Source of the DNA: DASSJF01 sp035280345
GTDB lineage: Bacteria; Sysuimicrobiota; Sysuimicrobiia; Sysuimicrobiales; Segetimicrobiaceae
Reading direction: 5' to 3'
Assembly: GCA_035280345.1 (NCBI GenBank)
Contig: DATEGA010000241.1
Coordinates: forward strand, 1-36,814
Length of the DNA: 36,814 nt
Made by a program: the position numbers and the translations under genes
Notes under the pieces: model-generated
What the model was told of the DNA's origin: nothing
What the model saw: only the letters and a program-made list of their open reading frames with translations
Databases searched by the model: none
Part shown: positions 1 through 8,826 of the stretch, one piece after another
How the letters are laid out: every line of letters starts with the position of its first letter
Position numbering within the stretch: the first letter of the stretch is position 1

Positions 1-172
1 CGCGGCGCTGCTGCCGGACGCCGCCGGCGCTCGCCCACGACGCGCTTGGTGCGGTGGCCGGCGGCGCCTGGTCGACCACCGCCATACGGGTGCCGCGCAG
101 CGCCAGATGGTACGCGATCGAGGAGCCGATCACACCCCCGCCCACGATCACGACGTCCACGCGCCCGGCCAC
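1..172 (-). CDS. FAD-dependent oxidoreductase (DAO family), N-terminal part
   Basis: Only the first 57 codons lie inside the window; the rest runs off the left edge. The start of the protein shows the dinucleotide-binding fold of D-amino-acid/sarcosine/glycine oxidase relatives: a hydrophobic beta strand, then GGGVIGSSIAYHL at about residues 11-23, then SASWASAGGVR, the usual second FAD contact. I chose the GTG at 172; a purine-rich GGAAGGG sits just upstream, inside the end of the amidohydrolase gene. The two genes have nearly abutting ends (stop at 178), so they are probably one transcript. Role inferred: oxidation of a secondary or primary amine or amino acid. Substrate unknown. Confidence 0.8.
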   Translation of the reverse strand, partial: MAGRVDVVIVGGGVIGSSIAYHLALRGTRMAVVDQAPPATAPSASWASAGGVRQQRR

Positions 173-177
173 GTCCG

Positions 178-1479
178 CTATCGGGCGCCCTTCCGCAGGC
201 GGCGCCAAATCTGGTCGACGTGCGCGTACATCTCGGCCGCGTCCACCGCGAGCGGCCGCCGGTCGCGGACAAGGCATCGTCCGTCGACCCAGACGTGCCG
301 CACGTCCAGGCCTTTGGCCGAGTACACCAGCGTGGCGGGTACGTCCAGCCACGGCTGCAGGTGCGGGCTCCGCATGTCGAGCGCGATGAGGTCGGCGCAC
401 TTGCCGGCTTCGAGGCTGCCTGTGTGCCCGTCGATGCCCAACGCGCGCGCGGCGTCGATCGTCGCCATCCGCAGCAGCGCCGCGGACGGCAGCACCGACG
501 TGTCGTGAGACGCGAGCTTGTTCAGGATGCCGGCGGATTTCATCTCATCGAACATGTCCATGCCGTTGTTGGTGACGGCCCAGTCCGTCCCGAGCGCGAC
601 GTGCGCCCCGGCCCGCACCAGCGCCGGAATTGGCGCGAGGCGACCCTCGATCCGCGCCGCGCTGACCGGGCAGTGGCTGACCCACGTCCCGCTGTCCGCC
701 AGCAGGCGCACTTCCTCCTCGTCGATGTAGGTGCAGTGCGCGGCGACGACGTCCGGCCCGAGCAGCCCCGTTGCGGCGAGACAGTGCACGCCCCCGCGGT
801 GGCCGCGTGTCCGCAGCGCGGCGAGTTCCGCCGGCGCCTGTGAGCAGTGGATGAAAACGTGCGCCCCGGTCTCGCGGGCGGTCCGCCGGATCCGGCGCTG
901 CAGGTCGTCCGAGCATGTGTCGGGTGCGTGGGGACCGATCCCACAGTGGATGCGGGCGTCGGCGTCGGTGCCCCACCGGTCGATCAACGCCATCGCCAGG
1001 TCCCACTCCAGCGGCTGCGTGAGGTCCCGCAGCGTGTGGCACACGACCGCGCGCATGCCGAGGCGGTCGAACGCCTCTGCGATCACGGCCATGAACGAGA
1101 AACGGTCGGCGGTGCACGTGACGCCGTTCATCAACATCTCGAGGCCGCCGAGCATCGTCCCCCAGTAGTAATCCTCCGGCACCGCGCCCGTCATGTACGG
1201 CGGCGCAAACGCCGAGGCGAACCACTCCTCCGGCGTGCGGTCTTCGCCGAGGCCGCGGAAGAGGGCAAAGCCGGCGTGCGTGTGCGTATTGATCAAGCCG
1301 GGCATGACGAGATGCCCGCGGCAGTCGATCACCGCATCGTCCGGCCGGGCCGGCCCCGCGGTGCCGTCCGAACCGACCGACGCGATGCGCGCGTGCTCGA
1401 TGACGACCGTGCCCGGCGACAGGACCTCGTCCCGCGCGTTCATCGTGACGACGGTACCGCCTGTCAAAATCTGCCGCAC
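178..1479 (-). CDS. Amidohydrolase, MTA/SAH deaminase-like (AtzA/TrzN superfamily)
   Basis: A 433-residue metal-dependent hydrolase of the cyclic amidohydrolase superfamily, the group containing 5-methylthioadenosine/S-adenosylhomocysteine deaminase, guanine deaminase and the s-triazine hydrolases. Metal ligands are visible: H66 and H68 in NTHTHAG, H211 in FIHCSQ, H248 in AAHCTY and D299 in LGTDW. The flanking PHAPDTCS and TNNGMDMFDEM match the deaminase group. The glutamate normally three residues after the third histidine (HxxE) appears to be glutamine (Q214), so a plain deaminase assignment is uncertain. The GTG start at 1479 has GGAGG eight bases upstream; the longer open frame upstream overlaps the divergent ABC gene and was not used. 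Context: beside a FAD oxidoreductase and divergent from an ABC/CoA-metabolism operon, which suggests a first hydrolytic step on an imported N-containing compound. Confidence 0.88.
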   Translation of the reverse strand: MRQILTGGTVVTMNARDEVLSPGTVVIEHARIASVGSDGTAGPARPDDAVIDCRGHLVMPGLINTHTHAGFALFRGLGEDRTPEEWFASAFAPPYMTGAVPEDYYWGTMLGGLEMLMNGVTCTADRFSFMAVIAEAFDRLGMRAVVCHTLRDLTQPLEWDLAMALIDRWGTDADARIHCGIGPHAPDTCSDDLQRRIRRTARETGAHVFIHCSQAPAELAALRTRGHRGGVHCLAATGLLGPDVVAAHCTYIDEEEVRLLADSGTWVSHCPVSAARIEGRLAPIPALVRAGAHVALGTDWAVTNNGMDMFDEMKSAGILNKLASHDTSVLPSAALLRMATIDAARALGIDGHTGSLEAGKCADLIALDMRSPHLQPWLDVPATLVYSAKGLDVRHVWVDGRCLVRDRRPLAVDAAEMYAHVDQIWRRLRKGAR

Positions 1480-1536
1480 GCGGTGCACCTCCGCTGTGGA
1501 AAGGACTCCATTCGCAAACCGCAGAACGCCTGTGCA

Positions 1537-2322
1537 ATGTCCGTCATGGTCGATGCGCCGGCGATCGAGCTCGGCGACGTCGGTATGTCGTTTGCGCTCC
1601 CCGACGGCGTCCTCGAAGTACTTCGCGGTATCACGCTCACGGTCCGGCAGGGCGAGTTCGTCTCGCTGCTCGGGCCGTCGGGGTGCGGTAAATCGACGCT
1701 GCTCCGGGTGATCGCCGACATCCTGCCACCAACGCAGGGGCACGCCGCGGTGCTCGGTGCGTCGCCCGCGGAAGCCCGGCGCACCCGCGCGCTCGGCATG
1801 GTTTTTCAACAGCCGGTGCTGCTGCCGTGGCTGAGCGCCGAGGAGAACGTGGCCCTCCCGCTGCGCATCGGCGGCTGGGGGGCGCACCATACCCCGTCCG
1901 CCTCGCCGGAGGCGCTGTTGCGGCTCGTCGGCCTGGAGGGCTTCAACCGCGCCCATCCGCGGCAGCTCTCGGGCGGCATGCAGCAGCGAGTCGCGATCGC
2001 GCGCGCGCTCGTGAGCGATCCCAAGGTCCTGCTGATGGACGAGCCCTTCGGAGCGCTCGATGCGATCACCCGCGACCGGCTCAACGAAGAACTCCTCCGC
2101 ATCTGGGGCCAGGTGCGGCGCACGGTGGTGTTCGTCACGCACAGCATCGCGGAGGCGGTCTACCTGTCGATGCGGGTGGTCGTGATGTCGCCGCGACCGG
2201 CGCGCATCCGCAAGATCGTCGAGATCGACCTGCCGTACCCGCGGCAGCCGAAGATGAAAGACACTCCGGAGTTCACGCGCTACTCGGCCGAACTGCGTGC
2301 GGCGTTGGAGGATGCGTCGTGA
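1537..2322 (+). CDS. ABC transporter ATP-binding protein (SsuB/TauB/NrtD type)
   Basis: A 261-residue cytoplasmic ATPase of the nitrate/sulfonate/taurine/pyrimidine-precursor importer class. Walker A GPSGCGKST is at about 46-54, the Q-loop in FQQPVLLPW near 90-98, the signature LSGGMQQR at 144-151, Walker B VLLMDEPFGALD from 164 and the switch histidine in FVTHS near 202. The open frame extends far upstream, but homology begins at this ATG; a second ATG lies at 1546. It is the first gene of a plus-strand operon. Its stop overlaps the permease start (GTGA), so the two are probably translationally coupled. With the permease and the two NMT1/THI5-like binding proteins further down it forms one importer. 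Confidence 0.93.
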   Translation: MSVMVDAPAIELGDVGMSFALPDGVLEVLRGITLTVRQGEFVSLLGPSGCGKSTLLRVIADILPPTQGHAAVLGASPAEARRTRALGMVFQQPVLLPWLSAEENVALPLRIGGWGAHHTPSASPEALLRLVGLEGFNRAHPRQLSGGMQQRVAIARALVSDPKVLLMDEPFGALDAITRDRLNEELLRIWGQVRRTVVFVTHSIAEAVYLSMRVVVMSPRPARIRKIVEIDLPYPRQPKMKDTPEFTRYSAELRAALEDAS

Positions 2323-3164
2323 CGGCCGGCCCGGCCGCCGCGCCCGTACGCGGCGCTGAAGCCGCGGCGGCATCTCCCGTCGCGTCCCGCGCGCTGGACC
2401 GGGACAACCCGGCGCGTCGGACGCTGCTTTCACTGCTCGGCATTCTCGCCGTGCTCGCGCTGTGGCAGGCCGTGATGGTGGTCTTCAAGGTCCCGCATTT
2501 CATCGCGGCGACCCCGCTCGAAACCGCCGGCGCCCTGCGCGATCAGGCGAAGACGCTGGCGATCAACGCTTGGCCGACGATCCTGGAAACGATCGGCGGC
2601 TTCGTCGCCGGCAACGTCATTGCGATCGTGATCGCGATCGGCTTCGTCCACAACCGCACCTTCCGGCACACGGTCTATCCGCTCGCGGTGGCCGTCCGCA
2701 CCCTGCCGATCGTGGCCATCAGCCCGATTCTCGTCCTGCTGCTCGGCAACGGCTACGCGCCCAAGATCGCGATCGCCGCGCTGATCACCTTCTTCCCCAC
2801 CCTCGTGAACATGGTGGACGGCCTGAACGCCGTCGACGCACAGGCGCAGGAGTTGATGCACGTCCTGTCGGCGACGAAGTGGGAGGTGTTCCGCTACCTG
2901 CGCTGGCCGACGTCGCTGCCGTATCTCTTCTCGGCGCTGCGCATCGCGAGCACGGCGAGCCTGCTTGGCGCGATCGTCGCGGAGTGGATCGGGTCCAACA
3001 AAGGCCTCGGATATCTCATCCTGGCCGCGACGTACGACTACCGCACCCCGCTGCTGTACGCGACGATGGCGGTCGCCTCGGCGCTCGCGCTGGCACTGTT
3101 CGGCGTGATCTCGCTGCTCGAGAACTACCTCGTGCCGTGGCGGCGGACAGGGGGGACCCCGTGA
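2319..3164 (+). CDS. ABC transporter permease (SsuC/TauC type)
   Basis: A 281-residue inner-membrane permease of the BPD_transp_1 fold. The first roughly 35 residues are Ala/Pro-rich and polar; hydrophobic segments follow from about 37 to the C-terminus. The cytoplasmic coupling region reads LMHVLSATKWEVFRYLRWP, the EAA-loop equivalent, followed by SLPYLFSALRIAS. The GTG start at 2319 shares four bases with the ATPase stop codon, and the gene ends in another GTGA overlap with the next gene. It partners the upstream ATPase. The length is typical for the family. Confidence 0.92.
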   Translation: MTAGPAAAPVRGAEAAAASPVASRALDRDNPARRTLLSLLGILAVLALWQAVMVVFKVPHFIAATPLETAGALRDQAKTLAINAWPTILETIGGFVAGNVIAIVIAIGFVHNRTFRHTVYPLAVAVRTLPIVAISPILVLLLGNGYAPKIAIAALITFFPTLVNMVDGLNAVDAQAQELMHVLSATKWEVFRYLRWPTSLPYLFSALRIASTASLLGAIVAEWIGSNKGLGYLILAATYDYRTPLLYATMAVASALALALFGVISLLENYLVPWRRTGGTP

Positions 3165-4504
3165 AGACCGTGCACGAACCCGCGCGCGACGTGCCCGTCG
3201 TCGCTGAGGCCGATATTGTCGTGGTGGGCGGCGGTCCCGCGGGCATCGCGGCCGCGGTCGCGGCGGCCCGCAACGGGGCCAAGGCGATGATCGTGGAGCG
3301 GTACGGCTACCTCGGCGGACTCGCATCCGGCGGGATGGTGCTGCTGCTTGACGACATGTGCGACCGGGGCGGGCGCACGGTCGGCGGGATTGGCCACGAG
3401 ATCGTCGAGCGCATGGTCGCGGTCGGGGGCTGCGTGGTCCCGCCGCTCGAGGAGTGCTTCCGACAAAGCGATGAACTCTGGTGGAAGTGGGCGCGGTGGG
3501 GTTTCGAAGACTTCTACGCCCGCGTGCTGCCGCACCCGACGACGTACGGCGCGTCGTTCGATCCCGAAGTCTGGAAGCAGATTTCGAACGAGATGGCGGT
3601 CGACGCCGGGGTGACGATGCGGCTGCACTCCTGGTTCTCCCGCCCGGTCGTCGAGGACGGCCGCGTCCGGGCGGTCGTGGTGGAGACGAAGGAAGGCCGG
3701 CAGGCGATTGAGGGCCGGGTGTTCGTCGACGCCACCGGCGACGGCGACCTCTACGCCGGGGCGGGCGCGCCGCACATCAAGGGCGCCTACATGATGACCC
3801 TCGTGCATCGCCTCGCGGACGTCGACACCGCTCACGCGACGCGGTTCGAGCGCGAGCATCCGGAGGAGGCCAAGCGGCTCAACCATCAGGTGAAGCAGAT
3901 CTTCGGCGCGTCGTGGGACCTCTGGTGGCTGCACACGCCCCGCGACGGAGTTATTTGGTGCAACACCCCCCACATCTTCGGGCTCGACGGCCTGAAGATA
4001 GACGACCTCACCCGCCTGGAGGTGGAGTGCCGGCAGCGGTTTGTCCGGGCGGCGGCCTGGTTGCGCGAGCACTTCCCGGGGTTCGAGCGGTCGTACATCC
4101 TGGACGCGGCGCCGCAGGCGGGCGTACGGCAGACGCGCTTGCTCCTCGGCGAGTACGTGCTGACCAAGGAAGACATTGTGGAGCGGCGGACGTTCCCGGA
4201 CGTGATCGGCCGTGGCCGGGACTACTACATGCCGTATCGCAGTCTGCTACCGGTGGGAGTCGAGGGCCTGCTCGTGGCGGGCCGCCACTACTCCGCAACA
4301 CCGGAGGCACAGAAGATCAGCCGCGAGATCCCGCCCTGCATGGTGATGGGCGAGGCGGCCGGCACCGCCGCGGCGATCGCGGTCAAAGCCGGCCTTGAGC
4401 CGCGGCGCGTCGACGTTGGCGCGCTCCAGGAACGGCTCACGGCCCAAGGCGCGATCCTCGGCGCGCCGATCGCCGCCACGGCGCGGTACGGGAGCGGGTC
4501 GTGA
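3161..4504 (+). CDS. FAD-dependent oxidoreductase (FAD_oxidored family)
   Basis: A 447-residue flavoprotein. The Rossmann dinucleotide motif VVVGGGPAGIAAAVAAARNG lies near residues 20-39, followed by ERYGYLGGLASGGMV, typical of the FAD_oxidored (PF12831-like) proteins that often sit in sugar- or amine-catabolic clusters. VFVDATGDGDLYAGAG is the second FAD-contact motif, and the C-terminal EAAGTAAAIAVKAG closes the FAD domain. The GTG start at 3161 overlaps the permease stop and the gene ends with a GTGA overlap into the hydratase. Probable role: oxidation of the imported compound or an intermediate. The substrate cannot be inferred. Confidence 0.87.
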   Translation: MKTVHEPARDVPVVAEADIVVVGGGPAGIAAAVAAARNGAKAMIVERYGYLGGLASGGMVLLLDDMCDRGGRTVGGIGHEIVERMVAVGGCVVPPLEECFRQSDELWWKWARWGFEDFYARVLPHPTTYGASFDPEVWKQISNEMAVDAGVTMRLHSWFSRPVVEDGRVRAVVVETKEGRQAIEGRVFVDATGDGDLYAGAGAPHIKGAYMMTLVHRLADVDTAHATRFEREHPEEAKRLNHQVKQIFGASWDLWWLHTPRDGVIWCNTPHIFGLDGLKIDDLTRLEVECRQRFVRAAAWLREHFPGFERSYILDAAPQAGVRQTRLLLGEYVLTKEDIVERRTFPDVIGRGRDYYMPYRSLLPVGVEGLLVAGRHYSATPEAQKISREIPPCMVMGEAAGTAAAIAVKAGLEPRRVDVGALQERLTAQGAILGAPIAATARYGSGS

Positions 4505-5301
4505 ACGACACGGCGCGCCGCGACGCCGGCATCCGCTACACGAGAGACGGGCCGCTCGCGCGGGTGACCATCGACCGGCCGCATGTGATGAACGCCCTGA
4601 GCCGGGCCGCGCACGGAGCGCTCTCCTCCATCTGGGACGAGATCCGCGACGATCCCGAGGTACGCGTTGCGATCCTCACCGGCGCGGGCGGCAAGGCCTT
4701 CTGCGCCGGCACCGACCTCAAGGATCCCGAGGCCAAGAGCGGCGTTCCCTACCTGTGGGATGGGCCGCGCCTCGGCGCGGGCGGCCTGTCGTTCAGGCGC
4801 GACCTGTTGAAGCCGGTGATCGCCGCCGTGAACGGGCTCGCGCTCGGCACGGGCTTCGAGCTCGCGCTGGCCTGCGACCTCATCGTCGCGGCCGACCACG
4901 CCGAGTTCGGGTTTCCCGAGCCGCGCGTTGGCTACATGGCGCTCGACGGCGGGATCGCGATGCTGACGCGCCAGGTGCCGTACAAGGTCGCGTTGGGGAT
5001 CCTGCTGACCGGCCGGCGCGTGAGCGCGCATGACGGCCAGGCCGCCGGCTTCGTCAACGAGGTCGCGTCCTCGGACGGTCTGATGACGGCGGCTGAGAAG
5101 TGGGCGGGGGACATCATCGCCTGCGCGCCGCTCTCCGTGGAGGGCACGAAGCAGATCGCGATGGAAGGCCGCGACCTGCCGGGTTGGGCCGCGCCGCGGT
5201 GGTTCCCGCGCCGCGTGATGGAGTCCGTCGCGTCGGAGGATTCCGAGGAAGGCCCGCGCGCGTTTCGGGAGAAGCGGCCCCCGCGGTGGAAGGGGCGCTA
5301 G
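4501..5301 (+). CDS. Enoyl-CoA hydratase/isomerase family protein
   Basis: A 266-residue crotonase-fold protein. The oxyanion-hole segments are present: AFCAGTDLKD near 63-72, and GLALGTGFELALACDLIVAA near 116-135. FGFPEPRVGYMALDGG follows, where crotonases carry catalytic acid residues. The length is standard. The GTG start overlaps the preceding stop (GTGA at 4501-4504). It is followed immediately by a class III CoA-transferase, so the pair plausibly activates an acid as its CoA thioester and hydrates or isomerises it. Crotonases are diverse, so the actual reaction could also be a hydrolase or lyase. Confidence 0.9.
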   Translation: MNDTARRDAGIRYTRDGPLARVTIDRPHVMNALSRAAHGALSSIWDEIRDDPEVRVAILTGAGGKAFCAGTDLKDPEAKSGVPYLWDGPRLGAGGLSFRRDLLKPVIAAVNGLALGTGFELALACDLIVAADHAEFGFPEPRVGYMALDGGIAMLTRQVPYKVALGILLTGRRVSAHDGQAAGFVNEVASSDGLMTAAEKWAGDIIACAPLSVEGTKQIAMEGRDLPGWAAPRWFPRRVMESVASEDSEEGPRAFREKRPPRWKGR

Positions 5302-6500
5302 TGGCCGCGTCCGGCGACCGCTCCGCGCCGCCGCCGCTCGAGGACATCCGCGTCCTCGACTTCACGCAGATCACGCTCGGTCCGATTGCGACGCAGATGC
5401 TCGGCGACTTCGGGGCCGACGTCGTCAAGATCGAACGGCCGGGCGCGGGCGACTTCCTGCGCGCGACGCTGCCGCAGCCGGACGGCACCAGCTTTCTCTT
5501 CATCGCGGGCAATCGCAACAAGCGGGCGATGACGTTGGATCTTCGGAAGCCGGGCGGCCGCGATATCATGGAGCGGTTGCTGCGCAACGCCGACGTGCTC
5601 GTGCACAACTTCCGGCCGGGTGCGATGGAAAAGCTTGGCTACGGCTACGAACAGGTGCGCGCGCGGAATCCGCGCCTCGTGTACGCGATGGGCAGCGGCT
5701 TCGGGCCGTCCGGGCCGTACGTGCTGAAGGGCGGGCAGGACTGGATCGCGCAGGCGATGGGCGGCTCACTGATGCGCCGGGCGGAGCCGGGCACGCCGCC
5801 GGAGCCGTTCACAGTGGCCGTCTGCGATTTCGCGGCGGGCATGCTGCTCGTGCAGGGCATCCTGCTGGCGCTCATGGCCCGGTCGAAGACCGGACGCGGC
5901 CAACTCGTGACCTCGTCGCTCTACGACAGCATGTTCTACATGCAGCAGCAGGAAGCGGCCTGTATGCTCAACGCAGGTCAGGAGATCAACTGGAGCCGGA
6001 TGCCGCTCAACGGACACTTTCAGACCCGCGACGGCAAATGGATTCTTTTCCTCGGGGCGTTCAAGCAGGAGCCTCTGCGCGATATCTGCCGCGCGCTGCG
6101 GCTCGATCCGCTGCACGAGGACCCGCGCTTTGCGACCGAACCGGAGCAGTTCGCGCACCGTACGGAGGTACAGGCGATCTTCCGCCGCCGGATTCTCGAG
6201 CTGACGCAAGACGAGGCGCTGCGCGCGCTCGAGAGCGAGGATATCCTTTGCGCGCCGATCCGGACGCTCGCCGAGGCGCTTGCGGATCCTCAGCTCGCGC
6301 ACAACGAGATGGTGATCGATATCCCGGACCGGCGGCGCGGCCGGGTGAAAACGATCGGCAACCCGGTGAAACTGAGCGAGACCGCGGCCACGGTTCGGCG
6401 AGCCGCGCCGGAAGCCGGCGAGCATACGGACGAGATCCTCCGCGAGCTCGGTTACGGCCACGACGAGATCAAGCGGCTGCACGGAGAGGCCGCCGTGTGA
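5301..6500 (+). CDS. CaiB/BaiF (class III) CoA-transferase
   Basis: A 399-residue family III CoA-transferase, which moves CoA from a donor thioester to an acid. The N-terminal block RVLDFTQITLGPIATQMLGD and the following DVVKIERPGAGD are diagnostic. The catalytic aspartate is expected in the AVCDFAAGMLLVQG segment, and the MLNAGQEINW and NGHFQTRDGKW region fits the substrate domain. The GTG start at 5301 shares one base with the hydratase stop (TAGTG); a longer upstream open frame merely overlaps the hydratase. It is the last member of the overlapping gene chain before the binding proteins. Confidence 0.92.
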   Translation: MAASGDRSAPPPLEDIRVLDFTQITLGPIATQMLGDFGADVVKIERPGAGDFLRATLPQPDGTSFLFIAGNRNKRAMTLDLRKPGGRDIMERLLRNADVLVHNFRPGAMEKLGYGYEQVRARNPRLVYAMGSGFGPSGPYVLKGGQDWIAQAMGGSLMRRAEPGTPPEPFTVAVCDFAAGMLLVQGILLALMARSKTGRGQLVTSSLYDSMFYMQQQEAACMLNAGQEINWSRMPLNGHFQTRDGKWILFLGAFKQEPLRDICRALRLDPLHEDPRFATEPEQFAHRTEVQAIFRRRILELTQDEALRALESEDILCAPIRTLAEALADPQLAHNEMVIDIPDRRRGRVKTIGNPVKLSETAATVRRAAPEAGEHTDEILRELGYGHDEIKRLHGEAAV

Positions 6501-6568
6501 CGCGCCGGCGTGAGTGCCGGCCCGCGACCGGCCGGCCAGGGGCGATCTGAATGGGGGGTGAGGGGTAC

Positions 6569-7627
6569 ATGGCACGCGATCGGGTGACGTTTCTCAGTTC
6601 GGGGATGGGCCGCCGCGAATTCTTATGCCGAGGCGGCGCCGCGGCACTGGCGCTCGGGGCGGGCGCCGCTGCCGTCGGGTCCGCGCCCCCCGCCGAGGCG
6701 CAGGGCGCGACGGCGATGTCGATGCAGTTCGCCTGGTTCCTCAACTCGCAGGCGGCCGGCGAACTCGTCGGTATCGCCAAGGGGTATTACCGGGACGCCG
6801 GGATCGATCTGAAGATGCAGCCGGGCGGGCCGGCCCTCGACCCGATCCAGGTGGTGGCCGGCGGCGGGACGACCTTCGGCGACGTCGCGTCGATCGGCGT
6901 GCTGCTCAACGCACGCAGCCGCGGTCTGCCGATCAAAGCCTTCGGGACAGTGCTGCAGAAGCATCCGTTCGCGTTCTTCTTCTTGAAATCGTCCGGGATC
7001 CGCACGCCGAAGGACTTTGAAGGGAAGACGATCGGCATCCAGCCGACCGCCCGGCCGCTGCTCGAGGCGGTGCTCCGGAAGCACAACGTCCCCAAGGACC
7101 GCGTCAAGGTGATCTTCGTGGGCGGCGATATCGCGCCGCTCGCGACGCATCAGGTGGATGTGATCACCGGATGGGTGATCGATCGCCTGCCGCTCTTCGC
7201 GAACCTTGGGCTGGCCACGCAGGTGGGCTACTTCCGGCTGTGGGATCTCGGCATCCGCCAGTACGCCTACACGTACTTCACTACCGATCAGGCGTACACG
7301 CAGCGCCGCGACGTGCTCACACGCTTCTTGTCGGCGAGCGCGCGCGGCTGGCTCGACGCCCGCGACCATCCGGAGGAGGCGATCGACATCGTGCTCAAGA
7401 GCGCCTCCGGCCTGAACCGCCCGCTCGAGATTACAACGCTCAAGAACATGGGCGAGTACTTCACGTCGATCGCCACAAAGCAGCACGGCTGGGGCTACAT
7501 GGATCCGAAGGTTTGGGCCGAACTGAGCGACACCTACTTGGCGCTCGAGCAGATGCCGCGGCCGGTGAAGCCGGACGAGATCATGACGAACGATCTGGTC
7601 ATGGCCGCAAAGACGCCGAAGGTCTAG
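6569..7627 (+). CDS. ABC substrate-binding protein, NMT1/THI5/SsuA-like (copy 1)
   Basis: About 352 residues. A twin-arginine-type signal is visible: GRREFLCRGG near residues 14-23, then an Ala-rich core and an AEA cleavage-like site near 42-44, so export by Tat is likely. The mature part follows the NMT1/SsuA layout: FAWFLNSQAAGELVGIAKG, GIDLKMQPGG, DFEGKTIGIQPTARPLLE and VDVITGWVID. An in-frame ATG at 6551 would add six residues; I prefer 6569 because the purine-rich GGTGAGGGG lies just before it. The neighbouring ATPase and permease supply the rest of the importer. It is closely similar to the next gene throughout, so a tandem duplication is likely. Confidence 0.9.
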   Translation: MARDRVTFLSSGMGRREFLCRGGAAALALGAGAAAVGSAPPAEAQGATAMSMQFAWFLNSQAAGELVGIAKGYYRDAGIDLKMQPGGPALDPIQVVAGGGTTFGDVASIGVLLNARSRGLPIKAFGTVLQKHPFAFFFLKSSGIRTPKDFEGKTIGIQPTARPLLEAVLRKHNVPKDRVKVIFVGGDIAPLATHQVDVITGWVIDRLPLFANLGLATQVGYFRLWDLGIRQYAYTYFTTDQAYTQRRDVLTRFLSASARGWLDARDHPEEAIDIVLKSASGLNRPLEITTLKNMGEYFTSIATKQHGWGYMDPKVWAELSDTYLALEQMPRPVKPDEIMTNDLVMAAKTPKV

Positions 7628-7654
7628 GCGAACGGCGCGAACGGAGGGCGAGAC

Positions 7655-8707
7655 ATGAGGCTCGACACGATGATGGTGTGTAGACGGTCGATGAGCCGGC
7701 GCGGGCTGCTTGCGGGCGGCGCTGTGATCGGCCTGGCCGCCGCCGGGGGCCGCCTGCTGGACCTCGCATCTCCCGCGCGGGCGCAGGGGATGACCGGGCT
7801 GTCCGAGCAGCTCGGCTGGCTCGTGAACGCGCAAATGGCCGGGGACTTTACCGCGATCGGCAAGGGGTACTTCAAGGACGCCGGCATCGAGCTCAAGATC
7901 CAGCCGGGCGGCCCCAATATCGACCCGATTCAGATCGTCGCGGGCGGTGGTGTGCCGTTCGGCAACGTCTCGTCGGTTGCGGTGTTGGTGAACGCGCGAG
8001 CGCGCGGGCTCCCGGTCAAGGCGTTCGCGACGGTCCTCCAGCGGCATCCGTTTGCCTTCATGTTCCTCCAGAAGTCGGGTATCCACACGCCCAAAGACTT
8101 CGAGGGCAAGACGATCGGCATCCAGGCGACGGCGCGGCCGCTGCTCGAGGCGGTGCTCGCCAAGTACCAGATCCCGGCGGACAAGGTGAAAGTGCTGTTC
8201 GTAGGAGGGGACACACGGCCGCTCATCACCGGCCAGGTCGACGTCATCACGGGATGGATCATCGACGCGCCGCAGGTGGAGGCCGTCCGGCAGGCCGGGA
8301 GCTTCGGCTACTTCAAGCTGTGGGACCTCGGCATCCGCCTGTACGCGTACACGTACTTTACGACGGACCGCGTGCTCGCGGAGCGCCGGGACGTGTTGGT
8401 GCGGTTCCTCTCCGCGAGCGCGAAAGGATGGATGTACGCCGCCGGCCACCCCGACGAGGCGGTGGACTACGTGCTCAAAGCGGCGCCGGCATTGAGCCGT
8501 CCGCTCGAGCTCCAGACGTGGAAGAACGAGATCCCGTACATGTCGTCTCCGCTGACAAAGGAGCACGGGTTCGGCTACATGGACCCGCAGGTCTGGAAGG
8601 CGATCAGTGACACCTATTACGGCCTGAAGCAGATTCCGCAGGAAGTGAAGCCGTCGGACGTGATGACGAACGAGATCGTGGAGGCCGCGAAGACGCCGAA
8701 GGCCTGA
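7655..8707 (+). CDS. ABC substrate-binding protein, NMT1/THI5/SsuA-like (copy 2)
   Basis: A 350-residue paralogue of the preceding gene, separated from it by 27 bases. The signal is again twin-arginine-like (MSRRGLLAGG near 13-22, AxA-type site ARA near 41-43). Long blocks are nearly identical to copy 1, for example DFEGKTIGIQATARPLLEAVL and SDTYYGLKQIP near the C-terminus. Start ATG 7655 has GGAGGG eight bases upstream. Differences cluster in the signal peptide and in the region after VDVITGWIID, where ligand contacts could differ. Either the two bind related ligands or one is a recent redundant copy. Confidence 0.91.
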   Translation: MRLDTMMVCRRSMSRRGLLAGGAVIGLAAAGGRLLDLASPARAQGMTGLSEQLGWLVNAQMAGDFTAIGKGYFKDAGIELKIQPGGPNIDPIQIVAGGGVPFGNVSSVAVLVNARARGLPVKAFATVLQRHPFAFMFLQKSGIHTPKDFEGKTIGIQATARPLLEAVLAKYQIPADKVKVLFVGGDTRPLITGQVDVITGWIIDAPQVEAVRQAGSFGYFKLWDLGIRLYAYTYFTTDRVLAERRDVLVRFLSASAKGWMYAAGHPDEAVDYVLKAAPALSRPLELQTWKNEIPYMSSPLTKEHGFGYMDPQVWKAISDTYYGLKQIPQEVKPSDVMTNEIVEAAKTPKA

Positions 8708-8826
8708 GCGCGCCGCCCAGCCGAACCGCCGAACGCGTCACCACGCGCGTATGTAACCCGCGTCTACCCCGACTTCTGAATGGGTACGTCTTCGAACGTT
8801 TACCAGAACTTTGGGGGGATGCACCG

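Noticed and set aside
178..2433. Very long minus-strand open frame (751 codons) spanning the amidohydrolase and the ABC ATPase region
   Set aside because: Only the part from 1479 down has protein homology and a ribosome site; the rest is a high-GC shadow of the plus-strand ABC gene.
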